A stretch of DNA of 64,000 nt from Lysobacterales bacterium (GCA_016182785.1 JACPFU010000007.1:45206-109205), one strand, 5' to 3'. Positions 17,032-26,707 are shown, counted from the first letter of the stretch. Numbers and translations: made by a program. The notes: generated from the letters alone by a model not told the origin.

Positions 17032-18724
17032 GTTCGTCGACCTCAACGCGCTGCTCGCGCACGGCCGCGTGGCCGACGCCGCGCTGGCCTGGCGCGCCGG
17101 GCGATCGCTCGATTTCTCCTGGTTCGCCTTGACCGCGGCTGCCTGGCGCGACGCATTCGCGGGCGTTGCCGGTGAGCGCGTCGCGCTCTATTTCGAGGAC
17201 AGCGCCGAGTTCGCGGCGGCGTTGTTCGGTGCCTGGCACGCCGGCAAGCAGGCGGTGCTGCCTGCCGACGTGTTGCCCGACACCCGGCATCGGCTGCGCA
17301 CGTTGGTCGCGGCGGTGGCCGGCGACTTCCCGGTGGACGCGGCGTTGCCGCGACTCCACGCCGGGGCGCTGGTGAACGCGACTGCGCCGTGGACGATGCT
17401 CGATCCCGGGGCGATCGCGGTGCATGTGTTCACCTCGGGCTCGACCGGCGCACCGACGCTGATCGCCAAGACCATCGCGCAACTGTACGCCGAGACGCGC
17501 GCGCTCGATGCCGCCTTCGCGGCGCGCATCGGTCGCGGCTGCGTGCATGCCAGCGTCACCCACCAGCACCTGTATGGACTCGCGTTCCGGCTGCTGTGGC
17601 CGCTGGCCGCGGGGCGGCCCTTCGCCGCGACGCGCCTGCAGTTTCCCGAGGACTTGGCAGCAGCGCTCGCCGCCACGCCGGATGCGGTGCTGATCACCAG
17701 CCCGGCACAGCTGAAGCGCCTGCCCGAGCAGATCGATTGGGCGCGGGCGCGGTCGCACTTGAGTGCCGTGTTCAGCAGTGGCGGCCCCCTGTCGGAGACG
17801 GCGCTGCCCTTGTGTGCGCGCGTGCTCGGACGCGTCCCGATCGAGATCTACGGCAGCTCGGAGACCGGTGCGGTCGCCTGGCGCGAGCGGCGCGCCGCCC
17901 TCGATGCGCCGTGGCAGCCCTTGCCCGGGCTGGAACTGCGCATCGCCGAGCAGCAAATGGAGTTGCGCGCGCCGTGGATCGCGGGCAGCGACTGGCAGCG
18001 CAGCGCCGATCGCGTCGCCGCGCGCGACGGCGGCTTCGACTTGCTCGGGCGCGGCGATCGCATCGTCAAGATCGAGGAGAAGCGGGTGTCGCTGCAGGGC
18101 ATCGAGCACACGCTTGCCGCCAGCGGCCTGGTAGCCGAGGTGCGGGCTTTGGTGCTCAGCGGCGAGCGCGAGCGCATCGGTGTCGTCGTCGTGCCGAGCG
18201 AGGCCGGCTGGCAGCGGCACGATCGCGAAGGTCGTCGTGCGCTCGCCAACGCGCTGCGCAACCTGCTTGTGGGCACGCTCGAAACGGTGGTGTTGCCGCG
18301 GCATTGGCGCTTCCCGTGGGCGCTGCCAACGAATGCCACCGGCAAGACCAGCGAAGCGGCGCTGAGCCGCCTGTTCGATCCGCGCCGACCGCACGCGCGC
18401 CTGCTCGAACACGGCGCCGATGCTGCGACCCTGCGCATCGAAGTGGCGGCATCCTCGCCATTCTTCGACGGACATTTCGCCGGTGCGCCGATCCTGCCGG
18501 GGGTGACGCAGATCGACTGGGTGATCCGCTTCGCACGCGAATTGTTCGCGCTGCCGGCGGAGTTCGCACGTATCGAACACCTCAAGTTCCACGACTGGAT
18601 CGGCGCCGGAACCGAGATCACGCTGACGCTGGAGCGCGCCGGTGCGGACGGCATCGGCTTTCGCATCGCCTCGGCCGAGCGCGCGCATGCCAGCGGCCGC
18701 GTCCGCTTCGCGGTGGCGCCATGA
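17024..18724 (+). CDS. Acyl-activating enzyme fused to hotdog dehydratase
   Basis: The 566-residue protein is a fusion. Residues 1 to about 455 form an AMP-dependent ligase: HVFTSGSTGAPT near 135-146 (ATP loop), YGSSETGAVAWR, and LPTNATGKT with the C-terminal Lys. It should activate the aryl starter acid and load it onto an ACP. Residues from about 465 form a FabA/FabZ-like hotdog domain with FFDGHFAGAPILPGV, whose His fits dehydratase chemistry. The ATG at 17024 is 5 codons before the upstream stop ends, and the stop overlaps the next start (ATGA). The fused arrangement is known in this cluster type. Confidence 0.9.
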   Translation: MAEFVDLNALLAHGRVADAALAWRAGRSLDFSWFALTAAAWRDAFAGVAGERVALYFEDSAEFAAALFGAWHAGKQAVLPADVLPDTRHRLRTLVAAVAGDFPVDAALPRLHAGALVNATAPWTMLDPGAIAVHVFTSGSTGAPTLIAKTIAQLYAETRALDAAFAARIGRGCVHASVTHQHLYGLAFRLLWPLAAGRPFAATRLQFPEDLAAALAATPDAVLITSPAQLKRLPEQIDWARARSHLSAVFSSGGPLSETALPLCARVLGRVPIEIYGSSETGAVAWRERRAALDAPWQPLPGLELRIAEQQMELRAPWIAGSDWQRSADRVAARDGGFDLLGRGDRIVKIEEKRVSLQGIEHTLAASGLVAEVRALVLSGERERIGVVVVPSEAGWQRHDREGRRALANALRNLLVGTLETVVLPRHWRFPWALPTNATGKTSEAALSRLFDPRRPHARLLEHGADAATLRIEVAASSPFFDGHFAGAPILPGVTQIDWVIRFARELFALPAEFARIEHLKFHDWIGAGTEITLTLERAGADGIGFRIASAERAHASGRVRFAVAP

Positions 18725-19458
18725 AGTTGTGCGTGGTCATTCCGGTCTACAACCACGGCGAGGCCATCGGCGGCGTGGTCGCGTCGGTGCTGCGCCACGG
18801 ACTGCCTTGCCTGATGGTTGACGATGGCAGCGAGCCCGGCTGCGCCGAGCGCATCCGCGAACTCGCCGCCGCGCATCCCGAAAGCGTGCGTGCGCTGCGT
18901 CTCGACGTGAACCAGGGCAAGGGCGCCGCGATGCTGGCCGGCTTCCGCGAGGCGGGACGGCTCGGGTATAGCCACGCCCTGCAGATCGATGCCGACGGCC
19001 AGCACGACGGCGACGACCTGCCACGCTTCGCCGCGCTCTCCGCGCAGCATCCGCAGGCGGTGATCTGCGGCACCCCGGTGTATGACGCATCGGTGCCCAA
19101 GGGTCGTCTGTATGGTCGTTACGCGACCCATGTCTGGGTCTGGATCAACACGCTCTCGTTCGCGATCCAGGACTCGATGTGCGGCTTCCGCGTCTATCCG
19201 CTGCAGCCGACGCTGGCGCTGATCGATACGGTCGCGATCGGACGGCGCATGGATTTCGATGTCGAGATCCTGGTGCGCCTGTATTGGCGCGGTGTCGAGG
19301 TCGTCAACCAGCCGACGCGAGTGCACTATCCGGCCGACGGTGTCTCGCATTTTCGCGTCTTGCGCGACAACCTGATGATTTCGCGCATGCACGCCAAGTT
19401 GTTCTTCGGCATGTTGCTGCGACTGCCGCTGCTGCTCTGGCGCAAGGTGGCGCGATGA
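18721..19458 (+). CDS. Family 2 glycosyltransferase, aryl polyene cluster
   Basis: The 245-residue enzyme has the GT-A fold start CVVIPVYNHGEAIGGVV, the nucleotide-binding VDDGS, the metal-binding DADGQHD and the segment DSMCGFRVYP. A hydrophobic C-terminus (FFGMLLRLPLLLW) should tie it to the inner membrane. Such enzymes next to an acyltransferase are a constant part of aryl polyene loci and are believed to help build the lipid or sugar anchor of the pigment. It overlaps genes on both sides (ATGA). Confidence 0.93.
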   Translation: MKLCVVIPVYNHGEAIGGVVASVLRHGLPCLMVDDGSEPGCAERIRELAAAHPESVRALRLDVNQGKGAAMLAGFREAGRLGYSHALQIDADGQHDGDDLPRFAALSAQHPQAVICGTPVYDASVPKGRLYGRYATHVWVWINTLSFAIQDSMCGFRVYPLQPTLALIDTVAIGRRMDFDVEILVRLYWRGVEVVNQPTRVHYPADGVSHFRVLRDNLMISRMHAKLFFGMLLRLPLLLWRKVAR

Positions 19459-20405
19459 GTGCTTCGCTGGCGCGGCCGCATTGGGCGGGGATGGGCGAGA
19501 GCACCTTCGTGTTCGGCATCTGGCTGCTCTATGGCGTGCATCGGCTGCTCGGACGCTGGCCGTTTCGCATCTGCCTGTATCCGGTGGTGCTGCTGCACTG
19601 GGCATCGCGCCCGGTGCTGCGGCAGGCGTCGATGCAGTACCTGCAGCGGATCGAGGCCGCGACCGGCGCACTCGGTCGTCCGCCGCGTGGTCGCGACAGC
19701 CTGCGCCATGTCGCGTTGTTCGCCGAGACCCTGCTCGACAAGCTGCTCGCTGTCGCCGGTCGCTATCCGTTCGCGCAGGTGCGGGTGGAGGGACGCGAGC
19801 GCGCGCTGGCAACGCTGTCTCCGGGTCGCGGTGCGGTGATCGTCACCGCGCACCTCGGCTGCCTGGAGCTGTGCCGGGTGCTCGCCGGCCACTACAACGC
19901 GGCTCGCCTCAACATCCTGGTGCATACCCGTCATGCGGCGCAGTTCAATCGCCTGCTGAAGCGGCTGGCGCCAGAGTCGGACGTAAACCTGATCGAGGTC
20001 AGCGAGGTGAACGCCGCGACCGCGGTGCTGCTGGCGGACAAGATCGATGCCGGCGAACACGTGGTGATCGCCGGCGACCGCGTGCCGGTGCGCGCCAGCC
20101 AGACCGTGCACGTCGACTTCCTCGGCCATGCCGCCGCGTTTCCGGTCGGGCCCTACGTGCTCGCGAGCTTGCTCAAGTGTCCGCTGTTGCTGCTCGGCTG
20201 CATCCACGAGGGCGCCAGCTATTGCGTGTCGCTGCAGTGCCTGGCGGAACGCGTGGTGCTGCCGCGCGCGCGCCGAACCGAAGCGTTGCAGGAGCAGGCG
20301 CGGATCTACGCCGACGCGCTGACCCGACTGCTCGCGCGCTCGCCGTTCGATTGGTTCAACTTCTTTCCGTTCTGGGATCAGCACGATGCCGAACCCGCCC
20401 GCTGA
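19455..20405 (+). CDS. LpxL-like acyltransferase, aryl polyene cluster
   Basis: The 316-residue protein belongs to the lipid A biosynthesis acyltransferase (LpxL/HtrB) family: an N-terminal membrane anchor, the block VIVTAHLGCLELCRV with the catalytic His, AGDRVPVR and the late FDWFNFFPFW. It probably acylates the glycosylated pigment precursor or an anchor lipid at the inner membrane. The start overlaps the glycosyltransferase stop (ATGA). The 3' end overlaps a possible earlier start of the thioesterase gene. Confidence 0.9.
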   Translation: MSASLARPHWAGMGESTFVFGIWLLYGVHRLLGRWPFRICLYPVVLLHWASRPVLRQASMQYLQRIEAATGALGRPPRGRDSLRHVALFAETLLDKLLAVAGRYPFAQVRVEGRERALATLSPGRGAVIVTAHLGCLELCRVLAGHYNAARLNILVHTRHAAQFNRLLKRLAPESDVNLIEVSEVNAATAVLLADKIDAGEHVVIAGDRVPVRASQTVHVDFLGHAAAFPVGPYVLASLLKCPLLLLGCIHEGASYCVSLQCLAERVVLPRARRTEALQEQARIYADALTRLLARSPFDWFNFFPFWDQHDAEPAR

Positions 20406-20430
20406 CGCCGCCACCCGGCACGGAGCCGCC

Positions 20431-20847
20431 ATGCAACCGGAACTCGCGATCACCATCGAAGTCGCACCTGCATTCCACGACCTCGACCCGATGAACATCG
20501 TCTGGCACGGCCACTACGTGAAGTACCTGGAGCTCGCGCGCTGCGCGCTGCTGCAGAAGTACGACTACGACTATCCGGCGATGCACGCCTCCGGCTACTT
20601 CTGGCCAATCGTCGACTTGCGCCTGAAGTACGTGCGCCCGGCCGCGTATGCGCAGAAGCTCAGGGTGAGCGCGCGCATTGTCGAATGGGAAAACCGCCTG
20701 CGCATCGACTACGAAATCCACGACGCCGGAAGCGGCGAGCGGCTGACGCGCGCGCACACCATCCAGGTCGCGGTCGATGCCGTCAGCCGCGAGATGCAAT
20801 ACCTGTGTCCGCCGGTGCTGTGGCAGCGGCTCGGGGTACAGCCATGA
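20431..20847 (+). CDS. 4HBT-type acyl-CoA/ACP thioesterase
   Basis: The 138-residue hotdog protein has the YbgC/4-hydroxybenzoyl-CoA thioesterase pattern FHDLDPMNIVWHGHYVKYLE with the catalytic Asp, followed by VDLRLKYVRPA. It would release or edit acyl chains on the ACPs. The ATG at 20431 has CGGAG five bases upstream and begins the conserved domain; an ATG at 20386 in frame would add 15 residues. The stop overlaps the LolA-like gene. Confidence 0.9.
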   Translation: MQPELAITIEVAPAFHDLDPMNIVWHGHYVKYLELARCALLQKYDYDYPAMHASGYFWPIVDLRLKYVRPAAYAQKLRVSARIVEWENRLRIDYEIHDAGSGERLTRAHTIQVAVDAVSREMQYLCPPVLWQRLGVQP

Positions 20848-21452
20848 TGCGCGTGCTGGCGCTGCTCGGGCTGCTGCTCCTGGCCGCAGCGCCGCTGCCG
20901 GCGGCGAGCGAACTGGCAGAAGTCGCGGCGCGCATCGAACAGCCGCAGGTGCTGCGCGGCCGCTTCGAGCAGGACAAGCAGGTCGCCGGCTTTCGCAAGC
21001 CCTTGCATTCGAGCGGACGCTTCGTGCTGGCACGGGCGCGCGGCGTGCTGTGGTCGACCGAGCAGCCGTTCGCGTCGCAGTTGGTGCTGACCGGCGCGAG
21101 CCTGAGCGTCGAGTCCGGCGGAAGCACGCGCAACATCGACGCTGCCGACGAGCCGGCGCTGGCGGCGATCCATGCGGTGCTGTTCGACCTGCTCGGCGGC
21201 GATATCGCGAAATTGCAGGCGAACTTCACGATCGTGGCGCAACTGCTCGATGCCGACCGCTGGCGCCTGCAGCTGCAGCCGAAGCCAGGTCTGTTCGCGC
21301 AGGCGTTCACGCGCATCGAGCTCGAAGGTGCGCGCCATGTCGAGCGCGTGCAGCTGTTCGAGGTCAATGGTGATCGCACCGAGATCGCGTTCCGCGAGTT
21401 TGACCAAGCCGCGGAATTGACTGCGGACGAGGCGGCCCGTCTTGCGCAGTGA
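20844..21452 (+). CDS. LolA-like outer-membrane lipoprotein carrier, aryl polyene cluster
   Basis: The 202-residue protein has a signal peptide (MMRVLALLGLLLLAAAPLPA, cleaved before ASE) and the LolA-type beta layout with LRGRFEQDKQVAGFRKPL and RGVLWSTEQPF. Like LolA it should ferry a hydrophobic cargo across the periplasm, here most likely the aryl polyene or its lipid form to the outer membrane. ATGATG at 20844 overlaps the upstream stop. Its end overlaps the MMPL exporter gene. Confidence 0.9.
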   Translation: MMRVLALLGLLLLAAAPLPAASELAEVAARIEQPQVLRGRFEQDKQVAGFRKPLHSSGRFVLARARGVLWSTEQPFASQLVLTGASLSVESGGSTRNIDAADEPALAAIHAVLFDLLGGDIAKLQANFTIVAQLLDADRWRLQLQPKPGLFAQAFTRIELEGARHVERVQLFEVNGDRTEIAFREFDQAAELTADEAARLAQ

Positions 21453-23772
21453 ATCGCGCTTTCAGCGCATCGCGGCGCTGCTGTGGCTGCTCGCCATCGC
21501 CGCCGTCGGCATGCACCAGTGGCGCTTCTGGCAGCAGTCGCGGCTGGATGCGAACGTGCTGGCATTGCTGCCGCAGGCCGAGCAGGACGCGTTGTTGCAG
21601 GCCGCGAATGCGCGCCTTGCCGCGCTCGGCGAAGGCCGCGTCGTGGTGCTGGTGGGTGCGGCTGGTTTTGCCAAGGCGCGCGTCGCCGCCGATGCCGCGG
21701 CGGCCGTGCTCGGGCGCGATGCGACGGTCTTGCGCCGCGTCGATGGCGATGTCGCCGCGAGCGCGGCGCTGGTGTCGGCGCTGGCGCCGTGGCGCGACCG
21801 GTTGCTGACTTCGGCGCAGCGCGCGGAACTGGCCGGCGGCAGGATCGAGGACTGGTCGGCGCGGGTGCTGGCCGAGTTGTACCAGCCCTTCGGTGCGCCA
21901 CGCCTGCTGCCGTTCGCCAGCGATGCCTTGTCGTTGTGGCCGCAATGGTGGGCGGAGCGCACCGCTGCCGCGCAGGCGCGGCCGCGCGATGGCGTGCTGG
22001 CGCTGGCCGGCGAGGGGCGGCAGTGGCTGTTGCTCGAGTTCGAGTCGGTGCGTTCGGCGTTCGCGGTCAGTGGCGCGACGCCGGTCAGCGACGCCGTGGT
22101 CGCGGCGCGCACTGCGGCGCGGACGCAGGTCGCCGATGCCGAGCTGCTCGCGGCCGGCGTGCCGCTGCATGCCGAGGCCGCCGCGGCCCAGGCCAGCTTC
22201 GAGGTCAACACCATCGGCTGGGGCTCGTTCCTCGCCGTGCTGTTGCTGGTGTGGCTGACCTTCCGCTCGCTGCGGCCGATCGCGCTGGTCGCGCTGTCGC
22301 TGCTGGTCGGATGCGCGACGGCGTTGAGCGTGACGGCGTGGTGGTTCGGCCAGGTGCATCTGCTGACGCTGGTGTTTGGCGCCAGCCTGGTCGGCGTCGC
22401 CGAGGACTATGGGTTCCACTGGTTTGCCGCGCGCCAGGGCCAGCCGCAGGTGCCGCGACCGGCGTTGCTGCGGCAGTTGCTGCCCGGGCTCGTGCTCGCG
22501 CTCGCGACCAGTGCCGTGGCCTATCTCGCGTTGGGTCTCGCGCCGTTTCCGGGCTTGCGGCAGATGGCGGTGTTCTCGGCCACCGGATTGACGGCGGCGT
22601 TCCTGACCGTGGTCTGCCTGTTTCCGCTGCTCGACACCCGCGCGCCGACGCGCACGCGCTTTGCCGACGCCTGCGCCGCGAGCCTGGCGCACTGGCCGCG
22701 TTGGCGATCGAACCGGATCGGCTGGAGCATTGCCGTGTTCGGCGTCGTCTTCGCCGTCGCCGGATGCTGGCGGCTGCAGGCCAACGACGACCTGCGCCAG
22801 TTGCATGCGGCGCCGGCCGAACTGGTGGCGATGCAGGAGCGCATCGGGAGCCTGCTCGGGCTGCCGAGTCCGGCGCAGTTCTTTCTGGTCGAGGGCGATG
22901 ATGTCGAGCAGGTGCTGCAGCGTGAGGAAGCGCTCGCGGCCGCGCTCGACGCACACCGCGCGCTCGGTGATCTCGCCGGCTACCAGGCGCTGTCGCAATG
23001 GTTGCCTTCGGCTGCGCGCCAGGCCGACAACGCGCGCCTGAGCGCCGCGGTCGAGACCGCGGTGATCGCGAATGTCGCCACCGCCACCGGCGATGCGCTG
23101 CAACGCGCGGACTTCACGCGCGAGCCGCTACGTCTGGCCGACCTGCGCGCGCTGGCATCGGGCGAACGGCTCGCGCGCACCTGGCTCGGTTCGGTCGATG
23201 GCCGCAGCGGCAGCATCGTCTTGCTGCACGGTGTGCGCGCCGGTGCGTTGCCGGCACTGACGGCCAGCGCTGCAACGGTCGCGGGCGTGCGCTTTGTCGA
23301 TCGCACCGCCGGCATCTCGGAACTGCTCGGGCGCTATCGGGTTGGCATGGGCGCCTGGCTCGTCGCCGGATACTTCGGCGTGTTGCTGCTGCTCAGCCTG
23401 CGCCATCGCCGCAGCGCGTGGCGGGCGCTGCTGCCGACGCTGATCGGCACGGTGCTGACGCTGGCGGTGTTCGGCTTCGCCGGCTGGCCGCTGCAACTGT
23501 TCGGCGTGCTGGCCTTGCTGTTGCTGCTCGGCATGGGGGTCGACTACGGCATCTTCCTGCTCGAACACCCGGGCGATGGCGCGGCCTGGCTCGCGGTCGC
23601 ATTGGCGGGGATCAGCACGCTGCTGGCGTTCGGCCTGCTGGCGCTGTCGGCAACGCCGGCGCTGCGCGCGTTCGGCCTGACCATGTTGATCGGCGAGGTG
23701 CTGGTGTGGTTGGTAACGCCCTGCTTTCGCCCGGCAGCGGCGCACGCCGAACCGGCGCAGGTGGCTGCATGA
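21442..23772 (+). CDS. MMPL/RND-family exporter, aryl polyene cluster
   Basis: The 776-residue protein has the MMPL layout: an N-terminal membrane helix, a large periplasmic loop (about residues 35-250), a block of five or six helices (250-400, with GVAEDYGFHWF), a second loop and a second block (630-765, with LLLLGMGVDYGIFLLEHP). It should move the pigment from the inner membrane. The best start is TTG at 21442, overlapping the LolA-like gene by 11 bases with only a weak GAGG before it, so the exact N-terminus is uncertain. Confidence 0.9.
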   Translation: MRSESRFQRIAALLWLLAIAAVGMHQWRFWQQSRLDANVLALLPQAEQDALLQAANARLAALGEGRVVVLVGAAGFAKARVAADAAAAVLGRDATVLRRVDGDVAASAALVSALAPWRDRLLTSAQRAELAGGRIEDWSARVLAELYQPFGAPRLLPFASDALSLWPQWWAERTAAAQARPRDGVLALAGEGRQWLLLEFESVRSAFAVSGATPVSDAVVAARTAARTQVADAELLAAGVPLHAEAAAAQASFEVNTIGWGSFLAVLLLVWLTFRSLRPIALVALSLLVGCATALSVTAWWFGQVHLLTLVFGASLVGVAEDYGFHWFAARQGQPQVPRPALLRQLLPGLVLALATSAVAYLALGLAPFPGLRQMAVFSATGLTAAFLTVVCLFPLLDTRAPTRTRFADACAASLAHWPRWRSNRIGWSIAVFGVVFAVAGCWRLQANDDLRQLHAAPAELVAMQERIGSLLGLPSPAQFFLVEGDDVEQVLQREEALAAALDAHRALGDLAGYQALSQWLPSAARQADNARLSAAVETAVIANVATATGDALQRADFTREPLRLADLRALASGERLARTWLGSVDGRSGSIVLLHGVRAGALPALTASAATVAGVRFVDRTAGISELLGRYRVGMGAWLVAGYFGVLLLLSLRHRRSAWRALLPTLIGTVLTLAVFGFAGWPLQLFGVLALLLLLGMGVDYGIFLLEHPGDGAAWLAVALAGISTLLAFGLLALSATPALRAFGLTMLIGEVLVWLVTPCFRPAAAHAEPAQVAA

Positions 23773-24335
23773 ACGCGGCCCTTCGCGTTGCGCTGCTGGG
23801 GCTGCTGCTGGTGCTGGGCGCCTGCGCCAGCCTGCCGCAACGCCGCCTGCAGTTGCCGCAGCCGAAGCTCACGCCGGCCGCGATGGCGATGGAGGCGAGC
23901 CTGGTGCAGCGGTTGCGCTTCACCCGCGGCGATGGTGGAAACGAGGTGCTGGAAGCGCAGCTGGAAAGCGACGCCACCGGCCTGCGCCTGGCCGCGTTTG
24001 CGCTCGGGCGGCGCGTGTTGTTGCTGGACTGGGACGGGGTGCACCTGGCTGAGCAGCGCGCGCCGCAGCTGCCCGACTCGGTCGGCGCGGCGCAGTTCCT
24101 GCGCGACCTGCAGTTCACCTACGCGCCCACGGCGGCGCTGCAGGCGGCATTGCCGGCGGGCTGGCAGCTGCGCGATGACGGCGACCGGCGCGAACTGCTC
24201 TGGCGCGGGACTTCGGCAATGGTCATCGCTTATGCGACGATGCCGCGCTGGCAGGGCACGGCGACGCTCGACAACCGCATCGAGGGTTACCGCCTGGAAA
24301 TCGAATCGGCGCGTGCCGACGGGGAAACCGACTGA
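23769..24335 (+). CDS. DUF3261-type lipoprotein, aryl polyene cluster
   Basis: The 188-residue protein has a lipoprotein signal: MNAALRVALLGLLLVLGACA, with lipobox LGAC and Cys at residue 19. The rest is a single beta-rich domain containing LDNRIEGYRLEIES, the pattern I know from DUF3261 proteins of aryl polyene loci. It is probably an outer-membrane partner in pigment placement. It overlaps the exporter gene by four bases and its stop shares one base with the next start (TGATG). Confidence 0.87.
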   Translation: MNAALRVALLGLLLVLGACASLPQRRLQLPQPKLTPAAMAMEASLVQRLRFTRGDGGNEVLEAQLESDATGLRLAAFALGRRVLLLDWDGVHLAEQRAPQLPDSVGAAQFLRDLQFTYAPTAALQAALPAGWQLRDDGDRRELLWRGTSAMVIAYATMPRWQGTATLDNRIEGYRLEIESARADGETD

Positions 24336-25519
24336 TGCGGGAAGCGATCCACCTCAACGCCCTCGGCGTGATCTGCGCACTCGGCGCCAATGCCGAGGAA
24401 GTGCGCGCCGGGCTGTTTTCGGGCCAGGCGCCGGAGCCATCGCGCAGCACCGAGCTGCTGCGTGCAAGGTCGGTGCCGGCGGCGCCGGTCACCGCGGCGC
24501 TGGCCTCGCAGGACGCATTGCCGACCTGGCTGCACAGTCGCAACAACGCGCTGCTGCTCTCGGCGCTGGCGCAGATCCGTCCCGCGGTCGATGCCGCGAT
24601 CGCGCGTCACGGCGCGGCGCGCGTGGCGATCGTGCTCGGCACCAGCACCTCGGGCATCGGCGAGACCGAACGCGCGGTCGGCGAGCACCTGCGCGACGGC
24701 GGCGTGCCCGCCTGGTTCGACATGCGCCAGCAGGAAATGGGTTCGCCGGCGCTGGCGCTGCGCGCCGCGATCGGCAGCAGTGGCCCGGCCTATGTGGTGT
24801 CGACCGCGTGCTCGTCGAGCGCGAAGGCGATCGCGAGCGCCGCGCGGCTGCTGCGCGCCGGCCTCGCCGATGTGGTCATCGCCGGCGGTGCCGATTCGCT
24901 GTGCGGCTTCACCGTCGCCGGCTTCGCCTCGCTGGAATCGGTCAGCGCCAGCGGTTCCAACCCGCTCGCCGCCGGACGCGACGGCATCCACATCGGCGAG
25001 GGCGCGGCGCTGTTCGTGGTCAGCCGCGATCCGGGCCCGGTGCGTGTTGCCGGCCACGGCGAATCCTCCGATGCGCACCACATCTCGGCGCCGCTGGCCG
25101 ATGGTTCCGGAGCGCTGGCCGCGATGCAGATGGCGCTCGCCGAGGCCGGGCTCGGGGCCGACGCGATCGACTACATCAACCTGCACGGCACCGCGACCGA
25201 GCAGAACGACGCGATGGAAAGCCTCGCCGTGCACACGCTGTTCGGTGCGCGTGTGCCGGTGAGTTCGACCAAGCGCCTGACCGGGCACACGCTCGGCGCC
25301 GCCGGTGCGCTCGAAGCCGCGCTCGCCTATCTGGCGCTGACCGACAACCCCGAAGGTCTGCTGCCGCCGCACTGGCACAGCGGCGAGATCGACCCGCGCC
25401 TGCCGCCGCTGCAGGTCGTGGTCCCGGGACGCAAGCTCGGGCGGCCGCTGCGCAACGTGCTCAGCAATTCGTTCGCGTTCGGCGGCAGCAATGCCACGCT
25501 GATCCTGGAGCGCTGCTGA
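24335..25519 (+). CDS. Beta-ketoacyl-ACP synthase (first), aryl polyene cluster
   Basis: The 394-residue condensing enzyme has the full Cys-His-His triad: C159 in STACSSSAKA, H284 in NLHGTATEQ and H318 in LTGHTLGAAG, plus the end SFAFGGSNATL. It catalyses chain extension by decarboxylative condensation. It differs strongly from the second ketosynthase at 26704, so the two likely work as a pair or on different chain lengths. Confidence 0.94.
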   Translation: MREAIHLNALGVICALGANAEEVRAGLFSGQAPEPSRSTELLRARSVPAAPVTAALASQDALPTWLHSRNNALLLSALAQIRPAVDAAIARHGAARVAIVLGTSTSGIGETERAVGEHLRDGGVPAWFDMRQQEMGSPALALRAAIGSSGPAYVVSTACSSSAKAIASAARLLRAGLADVVIAGGADSLCGFTVAGFASLESVSASGSNPLAAGRDGIHIGEGAALFVVSRDPGPVRVAGHGESSDAHHISAPLADGSGALAAMQMALAEAGLGADAIDYINLHGTATEQNDAMESLAVHTLFGARVPVSSTKRLTGHTLGAAGALEAALAYLALTDNPEGLLPPHWHSGEIDPRLPPLQVVVPGRKLGRPLRNVLSNSFAFGGSNATLILERC

Positions 25520-25983
25520 TGCGCACGCCGATCGCGCTGCCGATGGCCGAGCTGGTGCCGCACGCCGGGCGCATGCGCCTGCTCGATGCGGCGATCGAGG
25601 GCGATGCGGAGAGCCTGCTCGCGCGCGTCGAGATCCGCGCCGACAGCCTGTTCCACGAGGACGGCGCGGTCGGCGCCTGGGTCGGCATCGAATACATGGC
25701 GCAGGCAGTCGCGGCCTGGGCCGGCTGGCGTGCGCGCCTGGCCGGCGCCGCGCCGAAGATCGGGCTGTTGCTCGGCAGTCGTCGCTTCAGCAGCCGCCGT
25801 GCGCGTTACCTGGTCGGCGAGGTGCTGCTGGTCGAGGCGCGTCGCGAGTTCCAGGCGGAAAACGGTCTCGGCCATTTCGAATGTTCGATCGCGATCGACG
25901 GCGATGCCGTTGCTTCGGCGGCGCTGACCGTGTTCGAACCCGCGGATGCAGACAGTTTTCTGGGAGCGCGCGCGCATGGCTGA
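25519..25983 (+). CDS. Hotdog 3-hydroxyacyl-ACP dehydratase, aryl polyene cluster
   Basis: The 154-residue protein has a FabA/FabZ-like hotdog layout with ELVPHAGRMRLLDA and the helix GAWVGIEYMAQAVAAWAGW. It would dehydrate the hydroxyacyl intermediates to give the conjugated double bonds. The first His (PHAGRM) is in the usual place. It is the second dehydratase domain of the cluster, besides the one fused to the AMP-ligase. Its ATG shares one base with the preceding stop. Confidence 0.87.
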   Translation: MRTPIALPMAELVPHAGRMRLLDAAIEGDAESLLARVEIRADSLFHEDGAVGAWVGIEYMAQAVAAWAGWRARLAGAAPKIGLLLGSRRFSSRRARYLVGEVLLVEARREFQAENGLGHFECSIAIDGDAVASAALTVFEPADADSFLGARAHG

Positions 25984-26707
25984 ACACACCGTCCTGGTCA
26001 CCGGATCGAGTCGCGGCATCGGCCGCGCGATCGCGTTGCGTCTCGCGCGCGACGGCTTCGACGTGGTCGTGCATTGCCGCAGCCGCATCGACGAAGCGCA
26101 GGCGGTCGCGGACGCGATCACGGCACTCGGGCGCCAGGCGCGCGTGCTGCAGTTCGACGTCGCCGATCGTGATGCAGCCGCGGCGGCGCTGCTCGCCGAC
26201 ATCGAGGCGCACGGTTGCTACTACGGCGTCGTCTGCAATGCCGGCATCGCCCGCGACAATGCCTTTCCGGCGATGCCGGGCGAGGACTGGGACGCGGTGA
26301 TCCACACCAACCTCGATGCCTTCTACAACGTGCTGCATCCGTTGACGATGCCGCTGGTGCGCCGGCGCAAGCCGGGGCGCGTGGTCACCTTGTCGTCGGT
26401 GTCCGGGCTTGCCGGCAATCGCGGCCAGGTCAACTACAGCGCGGCCAAGGCCGGCATCATCGGCGCGACCAAGGCGCTGGCGGTGGAACTCGCCAGCCGC
26501 CAGATCACGGTCAACTGCGTGGCTCCGGGCCTGATCGAGACCGACATGATTTCCGCCGAGCTGCTCGACGAGGCGCTGAAGATCATCCCGGCGCGCCGCG
26601 CCGGGCGCCCCGACGAGGTCGCGGCGGTGGTGGCATTCCTGATGGGCGAAGACGCCGCGTACATCACGCGGCAGGTGATTTCGGTGAACGGAGGCATGTT
26701 CGGATGA
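25976..26707 (+). CDS. FabG-like 3-ketoacyl-ACP reductase, aryl polyene cluster
   Basis: This 243-residue short-chain dehydrogenase has the NADPH-binding TGSSRGIGRAIA (residues 9-20), CNAG at 87-90, catalytic Ser near 141, Y154 and K158 in YSAAKAG, and the C-terminal VISVNGGMFG. It reduces the keto group in each elongation round. It overlaps the dehydratase gene by 8 bases and the second ketosynthase by four. Confidence 0.95.
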   Translation: MAEHTVLVTGSSRGIGRAIALRLARDGFDVVVHCRSRIDEAQAVADAITALGRQARVLQFDVADRDAAAAALLADIEAHGCYYGVVCNAGIARDNAFPAMPGEDWDAVIHTNLDAFYNVLHPLTMPLVRRRKPGRVVTLSSVSGLAGNRGQVNYSAAKAGIIGATKALAVELASRQITVNCVAPGLIETDMISAELLDEALKIIPARRAGRPDEVAAVVAFLMGEDAAYITRQVISVNGGMFG

